A stretch of 64,000 nucleotides of DNA from Corallococcus sp. EGB. Lineage in GTDB: Bacteria > Myxococcota > Myxococcia > Myxococcales > Myxococcaceae. Positions 20,502 to 27,570 of the stretch are shown here, piece by piece (the stretch's first letter is position 1; every line of letters begins with the position of its first letter). The stretch is taken from positions 8,529,356-8,593,355 of the forward strand of contig NZ_CP079946.1 of the NCBI RefSeq assembly GCF_019968905.1, given 5' to 3'. The notes beneath the pieces are model-generated. The model made no database searches and was not told the DNA's origin. It worked only from the letters and a program-made list of their open reading frames with translations. The translations under genes were made by a program, and so were the position numbers.

Positions 20502-21065
20502 ATGGATGTCAAAGGCGTCGCATTCCTCGCACGGCAGACCATGGCGGTGCAGGCCTTCGGCGAACCGGCGTGGAAGGCCTTCCTCTCGGAGCAGGCGAAG
20601 CGGGACCCCGTCTTCGGGCAGCTCATCATGCCCGTCTCGCGCATCCCGGCGGACGCCTTCCTGCGCCTCAACGAGGCCTTCACCCAGCGCTTCTACGCCG
20701 GTGACACCAAGGCCTACTGGCAATACGGCGTCAAATCCGCCGAGTACGCGCTGGGCCAGGGCCAGCTCAAGACGATGTTCGGCAAGGACGACTTCCGCCG
20801 CTTCGCCCTCTTCACCCCCGGCATCTGGAAGGGCTACTTCACCGAAGGCGAGCTCACCGCGCAGTTGCAGGGCGACACCGTGGAGCTGCGCATCACCGGC
20901 GTGCCCCGCCCGCACATCTACTTCGAGCTCGCGGTGATGGGCTTCGCCGCCGGCGGGCTCGCGTACCTGAGCGGCCGCAAGGACATCCACCACGAGGTGG
21001 TGAAGGGCTTCAGCAAAGGGGACCTGGAGGTCCTCTACCGCTTCACCCTGCCCACCCCGGGCTGA
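20502..21065 (+). CDS. Conserved hypothetical protein (DUF2378-like?)
   Basis: 187 residues from ATG 20502, set by GGGAGG seven bases upstream. Starts MDVKGVAFLARQTMAVQAFG. No signal peptide or transmembrane helix. The arrangement (helical N-half with FLRLNEAFTQRFYAGDTKAY and SAEYALGQGQL, then a short beta C-half with VELRITGVPRPHIYFELAVM) weakly recalls the myxobacterial paralogous family DUF2378 and V4R-like small-molecule domains, but I cannot confirm membership. Convergent with the phosphatase-like gene, with only four bases between stops. The 207 bases upstream hold no gene. Confidence 0.6.
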   Translation: MDVKGVAFLARQTMAVQAFGEPAWKAFLSEQAKRDPVFGQLIMPVSRIPADAFLRLNEAFTQRFYAGDTKAYWQYGVKSAEYALGQGQLKTMFGKDDFRRFALFTPGIWKGYFTEGELTAQLQGDTVELRITGVPRPHIYFELAVMGFAAGGLAYLSGRKDIHHEVVKGFSKGDLEVLYRFTLPTPG

Positions 21066-21069
21066 AGCC

Positions 21070-21972
21070 TCAGGGCAGCGCGGCCGCCGTGGCCGTACGG
21101 GCGGGAGCAGCGCCGGCCGGAGCCGCCACGGGAGTGGGCTCCGGCCGCAGCCGCAGGTCCGCCACCACCGGGTAGTGGTCGGACGCGCCCACGCGCAGCA
21201 CGCGCGTGGACACCGGGGTGAAGGCGCCGCACGCCATCACGTAGTCGATGCGCAGCGACTTCAGGAACAGCGGCATCGGGTAGGTGCCCGTCCGGTCCGA
21301 GCGGGTGACGCGCGCCACGTCCTGGAGCTGGCGGCGCAAGAGCCGCACCGGGCGCGAGTCCGGATCATCGTTCAGGTCCCCCATCAGGAGCAGCGGCCGC
21401 GAGTCCTTCTCGAGCAACCGGGAGATGAAGGCGCTCTGGCGCACGCGCGCCGCGCCGTTGAAGGGCCGGCGGATGAGGTGCGTGGCGTAGACGCTCACCT
21501 CGCGCCCGTCCACGTCCAGCACCGCGTGTGCCAGCGTGCGCGGCTCCGCGCCCTTCGGCGTGGGCAGCGGGTACTGCGCCAGCGACTCCAGCGGGTAGCG
21601 CGACAAGAGCGCGATGCCATACGCGCCGCCGTACAGCCGCGTGGTGCCGAAGTGCGCGCGGTACTTCAGGCCGGTGAGCGCGGACAGCCGCTCCACCTGA
21701 TCCTCGCCGTGCGCGCGCGTGGAGCCCACGTCCACCTCCTGTAGCGCGACGACGTCCGGGCCCTCCTGACGGATGACGTCCGCCACCTGCTCCAGCCCCC
21801 GCAGGCCGGACTGGATGTTGAACGTCATCACCCGCAGGGCGCCCGGCTCACGCTTCGGGGCCACGGCCACGGGCGTGGTGCCCGAGGACAGGGTGGGACG
21901 CACCGCGGGAGCGGAGGCACAGGCCAGCGATCCCGCGACGAACAGGGCGGTCAGGAGAGAGCGCGTTCGCAT
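21070..21972 (-). CDS. Secreted endonuclease/exonuclease/phosphatase-fold lipoprotein
   Basis: 300 residues from ATG 21972. Signal peptide with a lipobox-like LAC (SLLTALFVAGSLAC). The EEP/DNase I-like fold is shown by LRVMTFNIQSG (Asn ligand), VVALQEVD (catalytic Glu), the central His in VYATHL, LLLMGDLNDDPDS (Asp/Asn) and the terminal ASDHYPVVADL (Asp-His pair). All catalytic positions are kept. The subgroup resembles sphingomyelinase- or GDSL-independent phosphodiesterases of the YafD/MglEEP kind; substrate could be DNA, inositol phosphate or lipid. The tail is Ala/Pro-rich. Monocistronic, convergent with the 20502 gene. Confidence 0.85.
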   Translation of the reverse strand: MRTRSLLTALFVAGSLACASAPAVRPTLSSGTTPVAVAPKREPGALRVMTFNIQSGLRGLEQVADVIRQEGPDVVALQEVDVGSTRAHGEDQVERLSALTGLKYRAHFGTTRLYGGAYGIALLSRYPLESLAQYPLPTPKGAEPRTLAHAVLDVDGREVSVYATHLIRRPFNGAARVRQSAFISRLLEKDSRPLLLMGDLNDDPDSRPVRLLRRQLQDVARVTRSDRTGTYPMPLFLKSLRIDYVMACGAFTPVSTRVLRVGASDHYPVVADLRLRPEPTPVAAPAGAAPARTATAAALP

Positions 21973-22013
21973 CAAGGGGGGCGATGGTAGGCCGCCCGCC
22001 CTCGCGCTGTCGT

Positions 22014-22044
22014 CCTGCCTCCCGGCGCCAGGCCGGAGGGCAGG
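22014..22044 (-). terminator. Terminator after the MYXO-CTERM-like gene
   Basis: CCTGCC...GGC (22014-22026) pairs with GCC...GGCAGG (22032-22044) with two internal mismatches, just past the stop of the gene at 22062-22697. Confidence 0.4.
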
Positions 22045-22061
22045 CGGGCTGCGGCCCGGGC

Positions 22062-22697
22062 TCAGGCCTGGCCGGACTGACGGCGGCGGCGCGCGGCCAG
22101 CGCCACGAACACGGCGATGAGCGCCGCGGGCGCGCCGGTGGTGGCCACCGAGCAGCCGCCCCCGTCCTTCGAGTCGTCCGGATCCGGCTTGACGGGGTCC
22201 GTGCCGCCGGTGACCACGATGTCCAGCGTGGCGTTGGCGTGCGAGTCCCCCGTGGACTCGTTGTTGCCGTTCACGGAGTTGCCCGCCGCGTACACCTTGT
22301 AGGTGCCGTTGGTGGCCGGGGCCACCAGGGAGAAGTCAAAGCGCGCGGAGCCGTTGCTGAACGCCTTGGGCAGCGAGTGCGTGAGCTCACCGCTCATCAG
22401 CTTCGTGCCCGCGCCCGCGGTCAGCGTCGCGCCGTCCACGGCCACGTTCATGCCCGCCTTCACGCCGGGGCCGCCGGTGATGATCAACGAGTAGTTGCCC
22501 GTCTGGCCCGCGGTCAGCGCCGTGGGCCCCTCCAGCGTCACCGTGGGGGTGCTCGAACCGCCACCGTGGCAGCCGGACGCGGTGCAGGACACGCCCTGCT
22601 TGCCGCTGCGCCCGTTGATGCCCGTGGAGTTGGCGAACGCCGAGCCCGCGACAAGGCACACCGCGACCGCGCCCACCGACGAAAGAAAGGACCGCAT
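22062..22697 (-). CDS. Choice-of-anchor/Reeler-like protein with MYXO-CTERM-type tail
   Basis: A 211-residue exported protein. Signal peptide MRSFLSSVGAVAVCLVAGSA is followed by GINGRSGKQGVSCTASGCHGG, the start of the 'choice-of-anchor V'/Reeler-like beta-sandwich, in which CxxxxCHGG is characteristic. The domain continues to ATLDIVVTGG. A DPDDSKDGGGC stretch, a hydrophobic helix (PAALIAVFVALAA) and RRRR make up a C-terminal sorting signal of the MYXO-CTERM kind, which in M. xanthus directs proteins to the surface with cleavage and lipidation at the Cys. The Shine-Dalgarno AGGAGG is sequestered in a hairpin (see regulatory entry). Function unknown. Confidence 0.8.
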   Translation of the reverse strand: MRSFLSSVGAVAVCLVAGSAFANSTGINGRSGKQGVSCTASGCHGGGSSTPTVTLEGPTALTAGQTGNYSLIITGGPGVKAGMNVAVDGATLTAGAGTKLMSGELTHSLPKAFSNGSARFDFSLVAPATNGTYKVYAAGNSVNGNNESTGDSHANATLDIVVTGGTDPVKPDPDDSKDGGGCSVATTGAPAALIAVFVALAARRRRQSGQA

Positions 22698-22702
22698 GGA
22701 AC

Positions 22703-22738
22703 GACCTCCTGGGGGGAATCAGGAAAAACGAGGAGGTC
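22703..22738 (-). promoter_or_regulatory. mRNA hairpin sequestering the Shine-Dalgarno sequence
   Basis: On the minus strand, GACCTCCT (22738-22731) is a perfect 8-base complement of AGGAGGTC (22710-22703), with a 20-base loop containing TTTTT. AGGAGG lies 7 bases before ATG 22697 and so is the ribosome-binding site. The structure would block initiation until opened, as in thermometers or protein-controlled leaders; the regulator is unknown. Confidence 0.55.
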
Positions 22739-22808
22739 CCCTTCTAGCGCAGCGCGGCGAGGAGTGCAGCAGCCGACACTCCCCTGTGACTTGGGGGCAA
22801 GCCGCGCC

Positions 22809-23504
22809 CTACAGCCAGGAGAAGGCGTCGTGCAGCGCCTTCTGGCCGCCGCGCTCCAGCACCTGGCCGTGGCAGACGATGACCCGCTCCACGTCCCACT
22901 TCATCGCACGCTGGATGGAGGCCCGCGCGGCCTCCTTGTCCTGGGTCAGCAGGCGCAGGAAGCGCGGCGCGGCGAAGCGCCCCAGGACGCCGTCCAGCCA
23001 CAGGTACGCGCGCAGCTTCAGGCCTTCCGCGTGCGCGTAGTGGAAGGCCAGGTCGGTGACGAGGGCGGTGCGGGACGGTCGGTGGAAGAAGAGGAACTCG
23101 TTGAGCAGGGGCATGCCGCGCACGTTCATCTGCTCAATCACGGGGGCCCAGGCGGGGTCCGGGAGGTCCTCCAGCTCCAGGTCGATGCGGAGCGCCGGCT
23201 GCTTCGCGCGCAGGCCCCGCGGCGCCACCACGCGGGCGTCGGGGAAGGCCGCGGCCCAGTCCGGCAGGTGCAGGTGGTGGAAGAGGTTGGGGGCCACGAG
23301 GAAGCGCACGGGCCCCAGGGCCGCCACGGCGGCGCGCCGCTCCGGCGTGAAGGCGACAGGCGAGTGCACCCACAGCCCGCCGTCCGGCAGGCGGAGGACC
23401 GTCATGCGGCCCCCCACCGGCACGCCGAAGAGGGAGAAGGGGGCGTCGAACACGTGCACGTCTTCAGCGAGCTGCCGGGGCGCGGCGTCAGGGGGCGTGG
23501 GCAT
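22809..23504 (-). CDS. DUF4336 / metallo-beta-lactamase-like protein
   Basis: 231 residues from ATG 23504 (MPTPPDAAPRQLAEDVHVFD). It shows the DUF4336 pattern: an N-terminal beta hairpin with VPVGGRMTVLRLPDGGLWVH, FLVAPNLFHHLHLPDWAAAF (His-rich motif in place of the usual HxHxDH), an internal PLLNEFLFFHRPSRTALVTD and VERVIVCHGQVLERGG near the C-terminus. DUF4336 is related to the metallo-beta-lactamase fold but lacks the standard metal site, and its activity is unknown. The frame is open far upstream, antisense to proS, but family N-termini and codon use place the start here. Divergent from proS (126 bases). Confidence 0.8.
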   Translation of the reverse strand: MPTPPDAAPRQLAEDVHVFDAPFSLFGVPVGGRMTVLRLPDGGLWVHSPVAFTPERRAAVAALGPVRFLVAPNLFHHLHLPDWAAAFPDARVVAPRGLRAKQPALRIDLELEDLPDPAWAPVIEQMNVRGMPLLNEFLFFHRPSRTALVTDLAFHYAHAEGLKLRAYLWLDGVLGRFAAPRFLRLLTQDKEAARASIQRAMKWDVERVIVCHGQVLERGGQKALHDAFSWL

Positions 23505-23574
23505 GGCGGGTCGTCTTCCAAGCACGGCCGGGACCCACGGGAGGAGTCCGGCCTCGGTCCGGCGTTGATTTCCG

Positions 23575-23603
23575 GAACATCCCAGCGTAGGCAGCCTCCC
23601 ACT
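23575..23603 (+). promoter_or_regulatory. Candidate sigma70-type promoter of proS
   Basis: TTGATT (23575-23580), 17-base spacer, TAGGCA (23598-23603), 27 bases before the proS start. The -10 box is a weak match. Confidence 0.3.
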
Positions 23604-23630
23604 TTCCATTCCTAGCAAGGTGCCCAGCAC

Positions 23631-25064
23631 ATGGCCGAGAAGCTCACGCCCCGCGAGAAGGGCTTTTCCGAGTGGTACGTCGACCTGGTCCAGAAGGCGA
23701 AGCTCGCTGACTACTCGGACGTGAAGGGCTGCATGGTCATCCGCCCCAACGGCTACGCGCTGTGGGAGAACATCCAGCGGACGATGGACAGGATGTTCAA
23801 GGACACGGGCGTGAAGAACGCCTACTTCCCCCTGCTCATCCCGGAGAGCTTCCTCAAGAAGGAAGCCGAGCACGTGGAGGGCTTCAACCCGCAGCTGGCC
23901 GTCGTCACGCACGCGGGTGGCCAGAAGCTGGAGGAGCCGTACGTCATCCGGCCCACGTCCGAGACCATCATCAACCGCAGCTTCTCCAAGTGGATCCAGA
24001 GCTACCGCGACCTGCCCCTGCTGGTGAACCAGTGGGCCAACGTGATGCGCTGGGAGATGCGCACGCGCCTGTTCCTGCGCACCACGGAGTTCCTCTGGCA
24101 GGAGGGCCACACCTGCCATGAGACGGAAGCCGACGCGGAGGAGCGCACGCTGCAGATGCTGGAGGTCTACCGCACGTTCGCGGAGGACTACATGGCCATG
24201 CCCGTGCTGCCGGGGCGCAAGTCGGAGTCGGAGAAGTTCGCCGGCGCGCTGCGCACGTACAGCATCGAGGCCATGATGCAGGACAAGAAGGCGCTCCAGG
24301 CGGGCACCAGCCACAACCTGGGCCAGAACTTCGCCAAGGCCTTCGACACCACGTTCCAGGGCCGCGACGGCAAGATGCACCACGTGTGGCAGACGTCGTG
24401 GGGCTCCTCCACGCGCCTCATCGGCGGGCTCATCCTCACGCACTCGGATGACGCGGGCCTCGTGGTGCCGCCGCGCATCGCGGCCACGCACGTGGTCATC
24501 ATCCCCATCGCCGGCAAGGCGACGGACGCGGAGAAGACGCAGGTGATGGAGAAGTCCCACGCGCTGGCCGCGGACCTGCGCAAGGCGGGCCTGGGCGTGG
24601 TGGTGGACGACGACGAGACCAAGGGCCCGGGCTTCAAGTACAACGAGCACGAGCTCATCGGCACGTGTCTGCGCATCGAGCTGGGCCCCAAGGACCTGGC
24701 CAAGGGCTCGTGCGTGATGGTGCGCCGCGACCTGCGCCAGAAGGAGTTCGTGTCGCTGGACGAGGCCGTCGCCAAGGCCCAGGCCATGCTGGACCAGATG
24801 CAGAAGGACCTGTTCCAGAAGGCCAAGGACTTCCGCGACTCGCACACCTTCGAGGTCAACTCCTACGAGGAGATGAAGGCGCGCGCGGAGGACGGCTTCC
24901 TGCTGGCGCACTGGGACCTGGACCCGAAGACGGAGGCGCGCATCAAGGAGGAGACGGGCCTCACCACGCGCTGCCGCCCGTTCAGCCTCAAGCAGGAGCC
25001 GGGCAAGTGCGTGCTGACGGGCAACCCGTCGCCGGGCCGCATCGTGTTCTCCAAGGCGTACTGA
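23631..25064 (+). CDS. proS: Prolyl-tRNA synthetase
   Basis: 477 residues, the length of the short ProRS class (archaeal/eukaryote-like 'type 3') without the inserted editing domain. It charges tRNA-Pro with proline. Class II core motifs are visible: [11 protein letters not shown] and [11 protein letters not shown] (motif 1 region and substrate loop), then [19 protein letters not shown] (motif 2), and [10 protein letters not shown] with the C-terminal domain ending RIVFSKAY. The C-terminal TxxCxPF is where this class has its zinc or Tyr-ending module. Monocistronic with a strong terminator. An essential housekeeping gene. Confidence 0.97.
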   Translation: MAEKLTPREKGFSEWYVDLVQKAKLADYSDVKGCMVIRPNGYALWENIQRTMDRMFKDTGVKNAYFPLLIPESFLKKEAEHVEGFNPQLAVVTHAGGQKLEEPYVIRPTSETIINRSFSKWIQSYRDLPLLVNQWANVMRWEMRTRLFLRTTEFLWQEGHTCHETEADAEERTLQMLEVYRTFAEDYMAMPVLPGRKSESEKFAGALRTYSIEAMMQDKKALQAGTSHNLGQNFAKAFDTTFQGRDGKMHHVWQTSWGSSTRLIGGLILTHSDDAGLVVPPRIAATHVVIIPIAGKATDAEKTQVMEKSHALAADLRKAGLGVVVDDDETKGPGFKYNEHELIGTCLRIELGPKDLAKGSCVMVRRDLRQKEFVSLDEAVAKAQAMLDQMQKDLFQKAKDFRDSHTFEVNSYEEMKARAEDGFLLAHWDLDPKTEARIKEETGLTTRCRPFSLKQEPGKCVLTGNPSPGRIVFSKAY

Positions 25065-25089
25065 ACCGCCAGCGTGTCCGCCGTACCCG

Positions 25090-25117
25090 CGGGGCTGGGA
25101 GGCGACTCCCGGCCCCG
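25090..25117. terminator. Terminator between proS and the adenylate cyclase
   Basis: CGGGGCTGGGAG (25090-25101) pairs with CTCCCGGCCCCG (25106-25117) over a GCGA tetraloop with one G-U pair, followed by TCGTGTTT. It serves proS and, in reverse, the convergent cyclase gene. Confidence 0.7.
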
Positions 25118-25124
25118 TCGTGTT

Positions 25125-26369
25125 TCAGCCGCCCGCGGCGAGCAGGGCGCGCTTGCGGGGCAGGAAGGTGGCCACGGGCTCCGGCTTGCCCGCGACGGGC
25201 AGCGGCGCGGCGGCCTCGAAGTCGAAGGTGCCCTGGCAGCGCTCGCGCGTGGCGCGGGAGACGAGCACCGGGGCGCCGACCTTCTTCGTCAGCCCCTCGA
25301 TGCGGCTGGCCAGGTTCACCGCGTCGCCAATGACGGTATACTCGCGGCGCTGCTCGCTGCCGACGGCGCCCACCACCACGCGGCCGGTGTGGATGCCCAC
25401 GCCGATGTCGAGCGTGAACTCGCCCCGGGCCTTGCGCTCCTGGTTGAGGGCCTCCAGCGCCTCCAGCATGGCCAGCCCGCACGCCACCGCGGCCTCCGGG
25501 TGGTCCGGCTGCTCCAGCGGCGCGCCGAAGTACGCGAGGATGCCGTCGCCGATGAACTTGTCCAGGGTGCCGCCGTGGCGGAACACCACCTCCACCATGC
25601 GCGTCAGGTACTCGTTGAGCAGCGCCACCACCTGGGGGCTCTCCATCCGGTCCGACAGCGAGGTGAAGCCGCGGATGTCGGAGAACAGCAGCGTCACCTC
25701 GCGGTGCTCACCGGCCTCGCCGTCGGTGCCGCGCTCGGAGATGCGCCGGGCGACCTCCGGGGAGAAGAAGCGCCCCAGCCGTTCACGCTGCATCTCCTCG
25801 CGCACCACGTCCGTCACCAGGCCCATCACCGTGCGGCTGATGAAGAAGGCCACCGAGGAGGCGAGCACCATCACCAGCACCATGCCGGGCAGGAACTGGG
25901 ACGGCTCCAGGCCCGCGCGGAAGGTGAGCAGGGCCACCGCGACGATGCCCAGCGCCGTGGCCCCCGCGACGATGAGCCGCGACAGCGTCACCATGGACAC
26001 GATGACCACCAGCACCAGGTACACGCCCATGGTGAGCAGCGCGGTGGGCACGCCGTTGGCGGTGGCCGGGATGGCCCGCGCCTGGAGGAAGTAGATGAGC
26101 GGCATGTCCAGCAGCGCCACGCCCAGCGCGGGCCGCCGCAGCAGGTCCGGCACCCGGCGCGCCGCCGCCCACAACACCGCCGCGAGCGCGATGTAGGCCG
26201 CCAGCACGCCGCGCGACACGCTCCAGCCATCCAGCAGGGCCAGCAGGAGCCACGCGGCGGTGGCGCCGACGCGCGTCATGTTGAGCCAGGAGCCGACGTC
26301 GGCCCGCCACTCCTCCAGGCGACGTTGCAGGGTGGCTTCGACACGGGCGCGTGAGAACAGGAACCGCAT
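25125..26369 (-). CDS. Membrane-bound class III adenylate/guanylate cyclase
   Basis: A 414-residue protein. About six transmembrane helices span residues 25-185 (e.g. [52 protein letters not shown]). A linker coiled coil leads into the cyclase catalytic domain (about 220-400), with the metal-binding motif [31 protein letters not shown] (second Asp) and the transition-state region [13 protein letters not shown]. Asp residues for metal and the Asn/Arg pair are retained, so it should be active and make cAMP. The membrane domain resembles CyaA-like sensors of osmotic or starvation signals in M. xanthus. Convergent with proS. Confidence 0.9.
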   Translation of the reverse strand: MRFLFSRARVEATLQRRLEEWRADVGSWLNMTRVGATAAWLLLALLDGWSVSRGVLAAYIALAAVLWAAARRVPDLLRRPALGVALLDMPLIYFLQARAIPATANGVPTALLTMGVYLVLVVIVSMVTLSRLIVAGATALGIVAVALLTFRAGLEPSQFLPGMVLVMVLASSVAFFISRTVMGLVTDVVREEMQRERLGRFFSPEVARRISERGTDGEAGEHREVTLLFSDIRGFTSLSDRMESPQVVALLNEYLTRMVEVVFRHGGTLDKFIGDGILAYFGAPLEQPDHPEAAVACGLAMLEALEALNQERKARGEFTLDIGVGIHTGRVVVGAVGSEQRREYTVIGDAVNLASRIEGLTKKVGAPVLVSRATRERCQGTFDFEAAAPLPVAGKPEPVATFLPRKRALLAAGG

Positions 26370-26438
26370 GTATCGATGGAGGCTACCCCACGCACGGGAC
26401 GCCCTCCAGGCGGGCCCCCTGCGTTAGGGTCCCCGCTC

Positions 26439-26987
26439 ATGGCGAGCATCGGGCACGTAGCGGTGGGCATGGCGCTGGGGCGCTTCGAGACGGGAGCGGG
26501 CGCGCCCTGGCGGCGGCGGGTGGCGGTGATGGCGTTCCTGTCGCTGCTCGCCCTCCTGCCGGACGCGGACGTGGTGGCGTTCGCGCTGCGCATCCCCTAT
26601 GCGGCGACGTGGGGACACCGGGGCGCGTCGCACTCGCTCGTCTTCGCGGCGGCGGTGGCGCTCGCGGTGGCGGCGCTGGCCCGGTGGAAGGGAGGGTCCG
26701 CCCGGCGCTGGGGCTTCCTGGCGCTCGCGGCGCTGGCCAGCCACGGCATCCTGGACACGCTCACGGACGGCGGGCTGGGCGCGGCCCTCTTCTGGCCCTT
26801 CTCCCCTGCGCGCATCTTCGCCCCGGTGCGGCCGCTGCCGGTGGCGCCCATTGGCGCGGGCATGCTGTCCGCGCGGGGGCTCTACGTGAGCGGCGTGGAG
26901 TTCCTCGTGTTCCTGCCCGCCTGGGTCTACGCCCTGTGGCCGCGGCCCCGGAAGGCGCGCGCGGCCGGCAGCGTCCAGGTTCCCTGA
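26439..26987 (+). CDS. YdjM-type membrane-bound metal-dependent hydrolase
   Basis: 182 residues from ATG 26439 (MASIGHVAVGMALGRFETGA). Four hydrophobic helices carry the YdjM/LexA-binding family motifs: GH near the N-terminus, LLALLPDADVVAF (Asp ligands), TWGHRGASHSLVFA (HRxxxHS) and ALASHGILDTLTDGG. These His/Asp residues form a membrane-facing metal site. Family members are linked to phospholipid or SOS-related hydrolysis, but substrates are not established. The thpR gene begins 31 bases after the stop, probably in the same transcript. An upstream extension of the frame (to 26376) is Pro-rich and not conserved. Confidence 0.85.
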   Translation: MASIGHVAVGMALGRFETGAGAPWRRRVAVMAFLSLLALLPDADVVAFALRIPYAATWGHRGASHSLVFAAAVALAVAALARWKGGSARRWGFLALAALASHGILDTLTDGGLGAALFWPFSPARIFAPVRPLPVAPIGAGMLSARGLYVSGVEFLVFLPAWVYALWPRPRKARAAGSVQVP

Positions 26988-27018
26988 AGCAGGAGCCGCC
27001 CCAAGGAGGGCACTCGCG

Positions 27019-27570
27019 ATGCGCCTGTTCACCGCCGTGACGCTGGGAGACGCCCTCACCGCCGAGGCCGGGCGGGGCATCGAGCGCCTGCGCCCCCTGG
27101 CGCCAGGCGCGAAGTGGGTGCGGCCGGAGGGCGTGCACCTGACGCTGCTCTTCCTGGGGGACGTGGATGACAGCCGCCTGCCGCAGCTGCGCGACGCGCT
27201 GGAGCCGGTGGGGCTGTACCACGCGCCCTTCGTGCTGTCGGTGGGGGGCGGCGGGACGTTCGGCTCGCCGTCACACCCGCGCGTGCTCTGGGCGGACGTG
27301 CGCGGGGACACCGCCGCGCTGAAGGCGCTCCAGGCGGACGTGGCCCGCGCGCTGGGGCCCCTGGGCTTCGTGTCCGAGCATGCCGAGTACACCGCGCACC
27401 TGACGCTGGCCCGGGCACGGCCGATGCGCGGAGACCCGGCGCTGGCGGCGTGCGCGCGCGAGCTGCAGGCCGCCTCCTGGGGCGAGGGGCGCGTGGACCG
27501 GCTGGTGCTCTTCGAGAGCACGCACGGCCACTACGTGCCCCGGCTGGAGGTGATGCTGGAGCGCGGCTAG
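27019..27570 (+). CDS. thpR: RNA 2',3'-cyclic phosphodiesterase
   Basis: 183 residues, start fixed by AAGGAGG ten bases upstream. The 2H phosphoesterase superfamily is identified by two HxT motifs: HLTLLFLG (His40) and HLTLARAR (His127), both complete, in the ThpR/LigT arrangement with RLFTAVTL at the N-terminus and FGSPSHPRVLWADV in the middle. The enzyme opens 2',3'-cyclic phosphates to 2'-phosphates and can ligate tRNA halves in vitro; its physiological role is unclear. Its TAG stop shares a CTAG tetranucleotide with the stop codon of the convergent histidine kinase. Confidence 0.93.
   Translation: MRLFTAVTLGDALTAEAGRGIERLRPLAPGAKWVRPEGVHLTLLFLGDVDDSRLPQLRDALEPVGLYHAPFVLSVGGGGTFGSPSHPRVLWADVRGDTAALKALQADVARALGPLGFVSEHAEYTAHLTLARARPMRGDPALAACARELQAASWGEGRVDRLVLFESTHGHYVPRLEVMLERG

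Noticed and set aside
22560-22620. CxxxxCH in the MYXO-CTERM-like protein as a cytochrome c haem site
   Set aside because: Spacing is four residues, not the two of CxxCH, and the motif fits the choice-of-anchor V/Reeler family start, with no haem-protein context.
22809-24911. A 700-codon open frame on the minus strand running opposite proS
   Set aside because: The real gene in that frame begins at 23504 (DUF4336). The upstream part is a high-GC mirror of proS codons with no domain signal.
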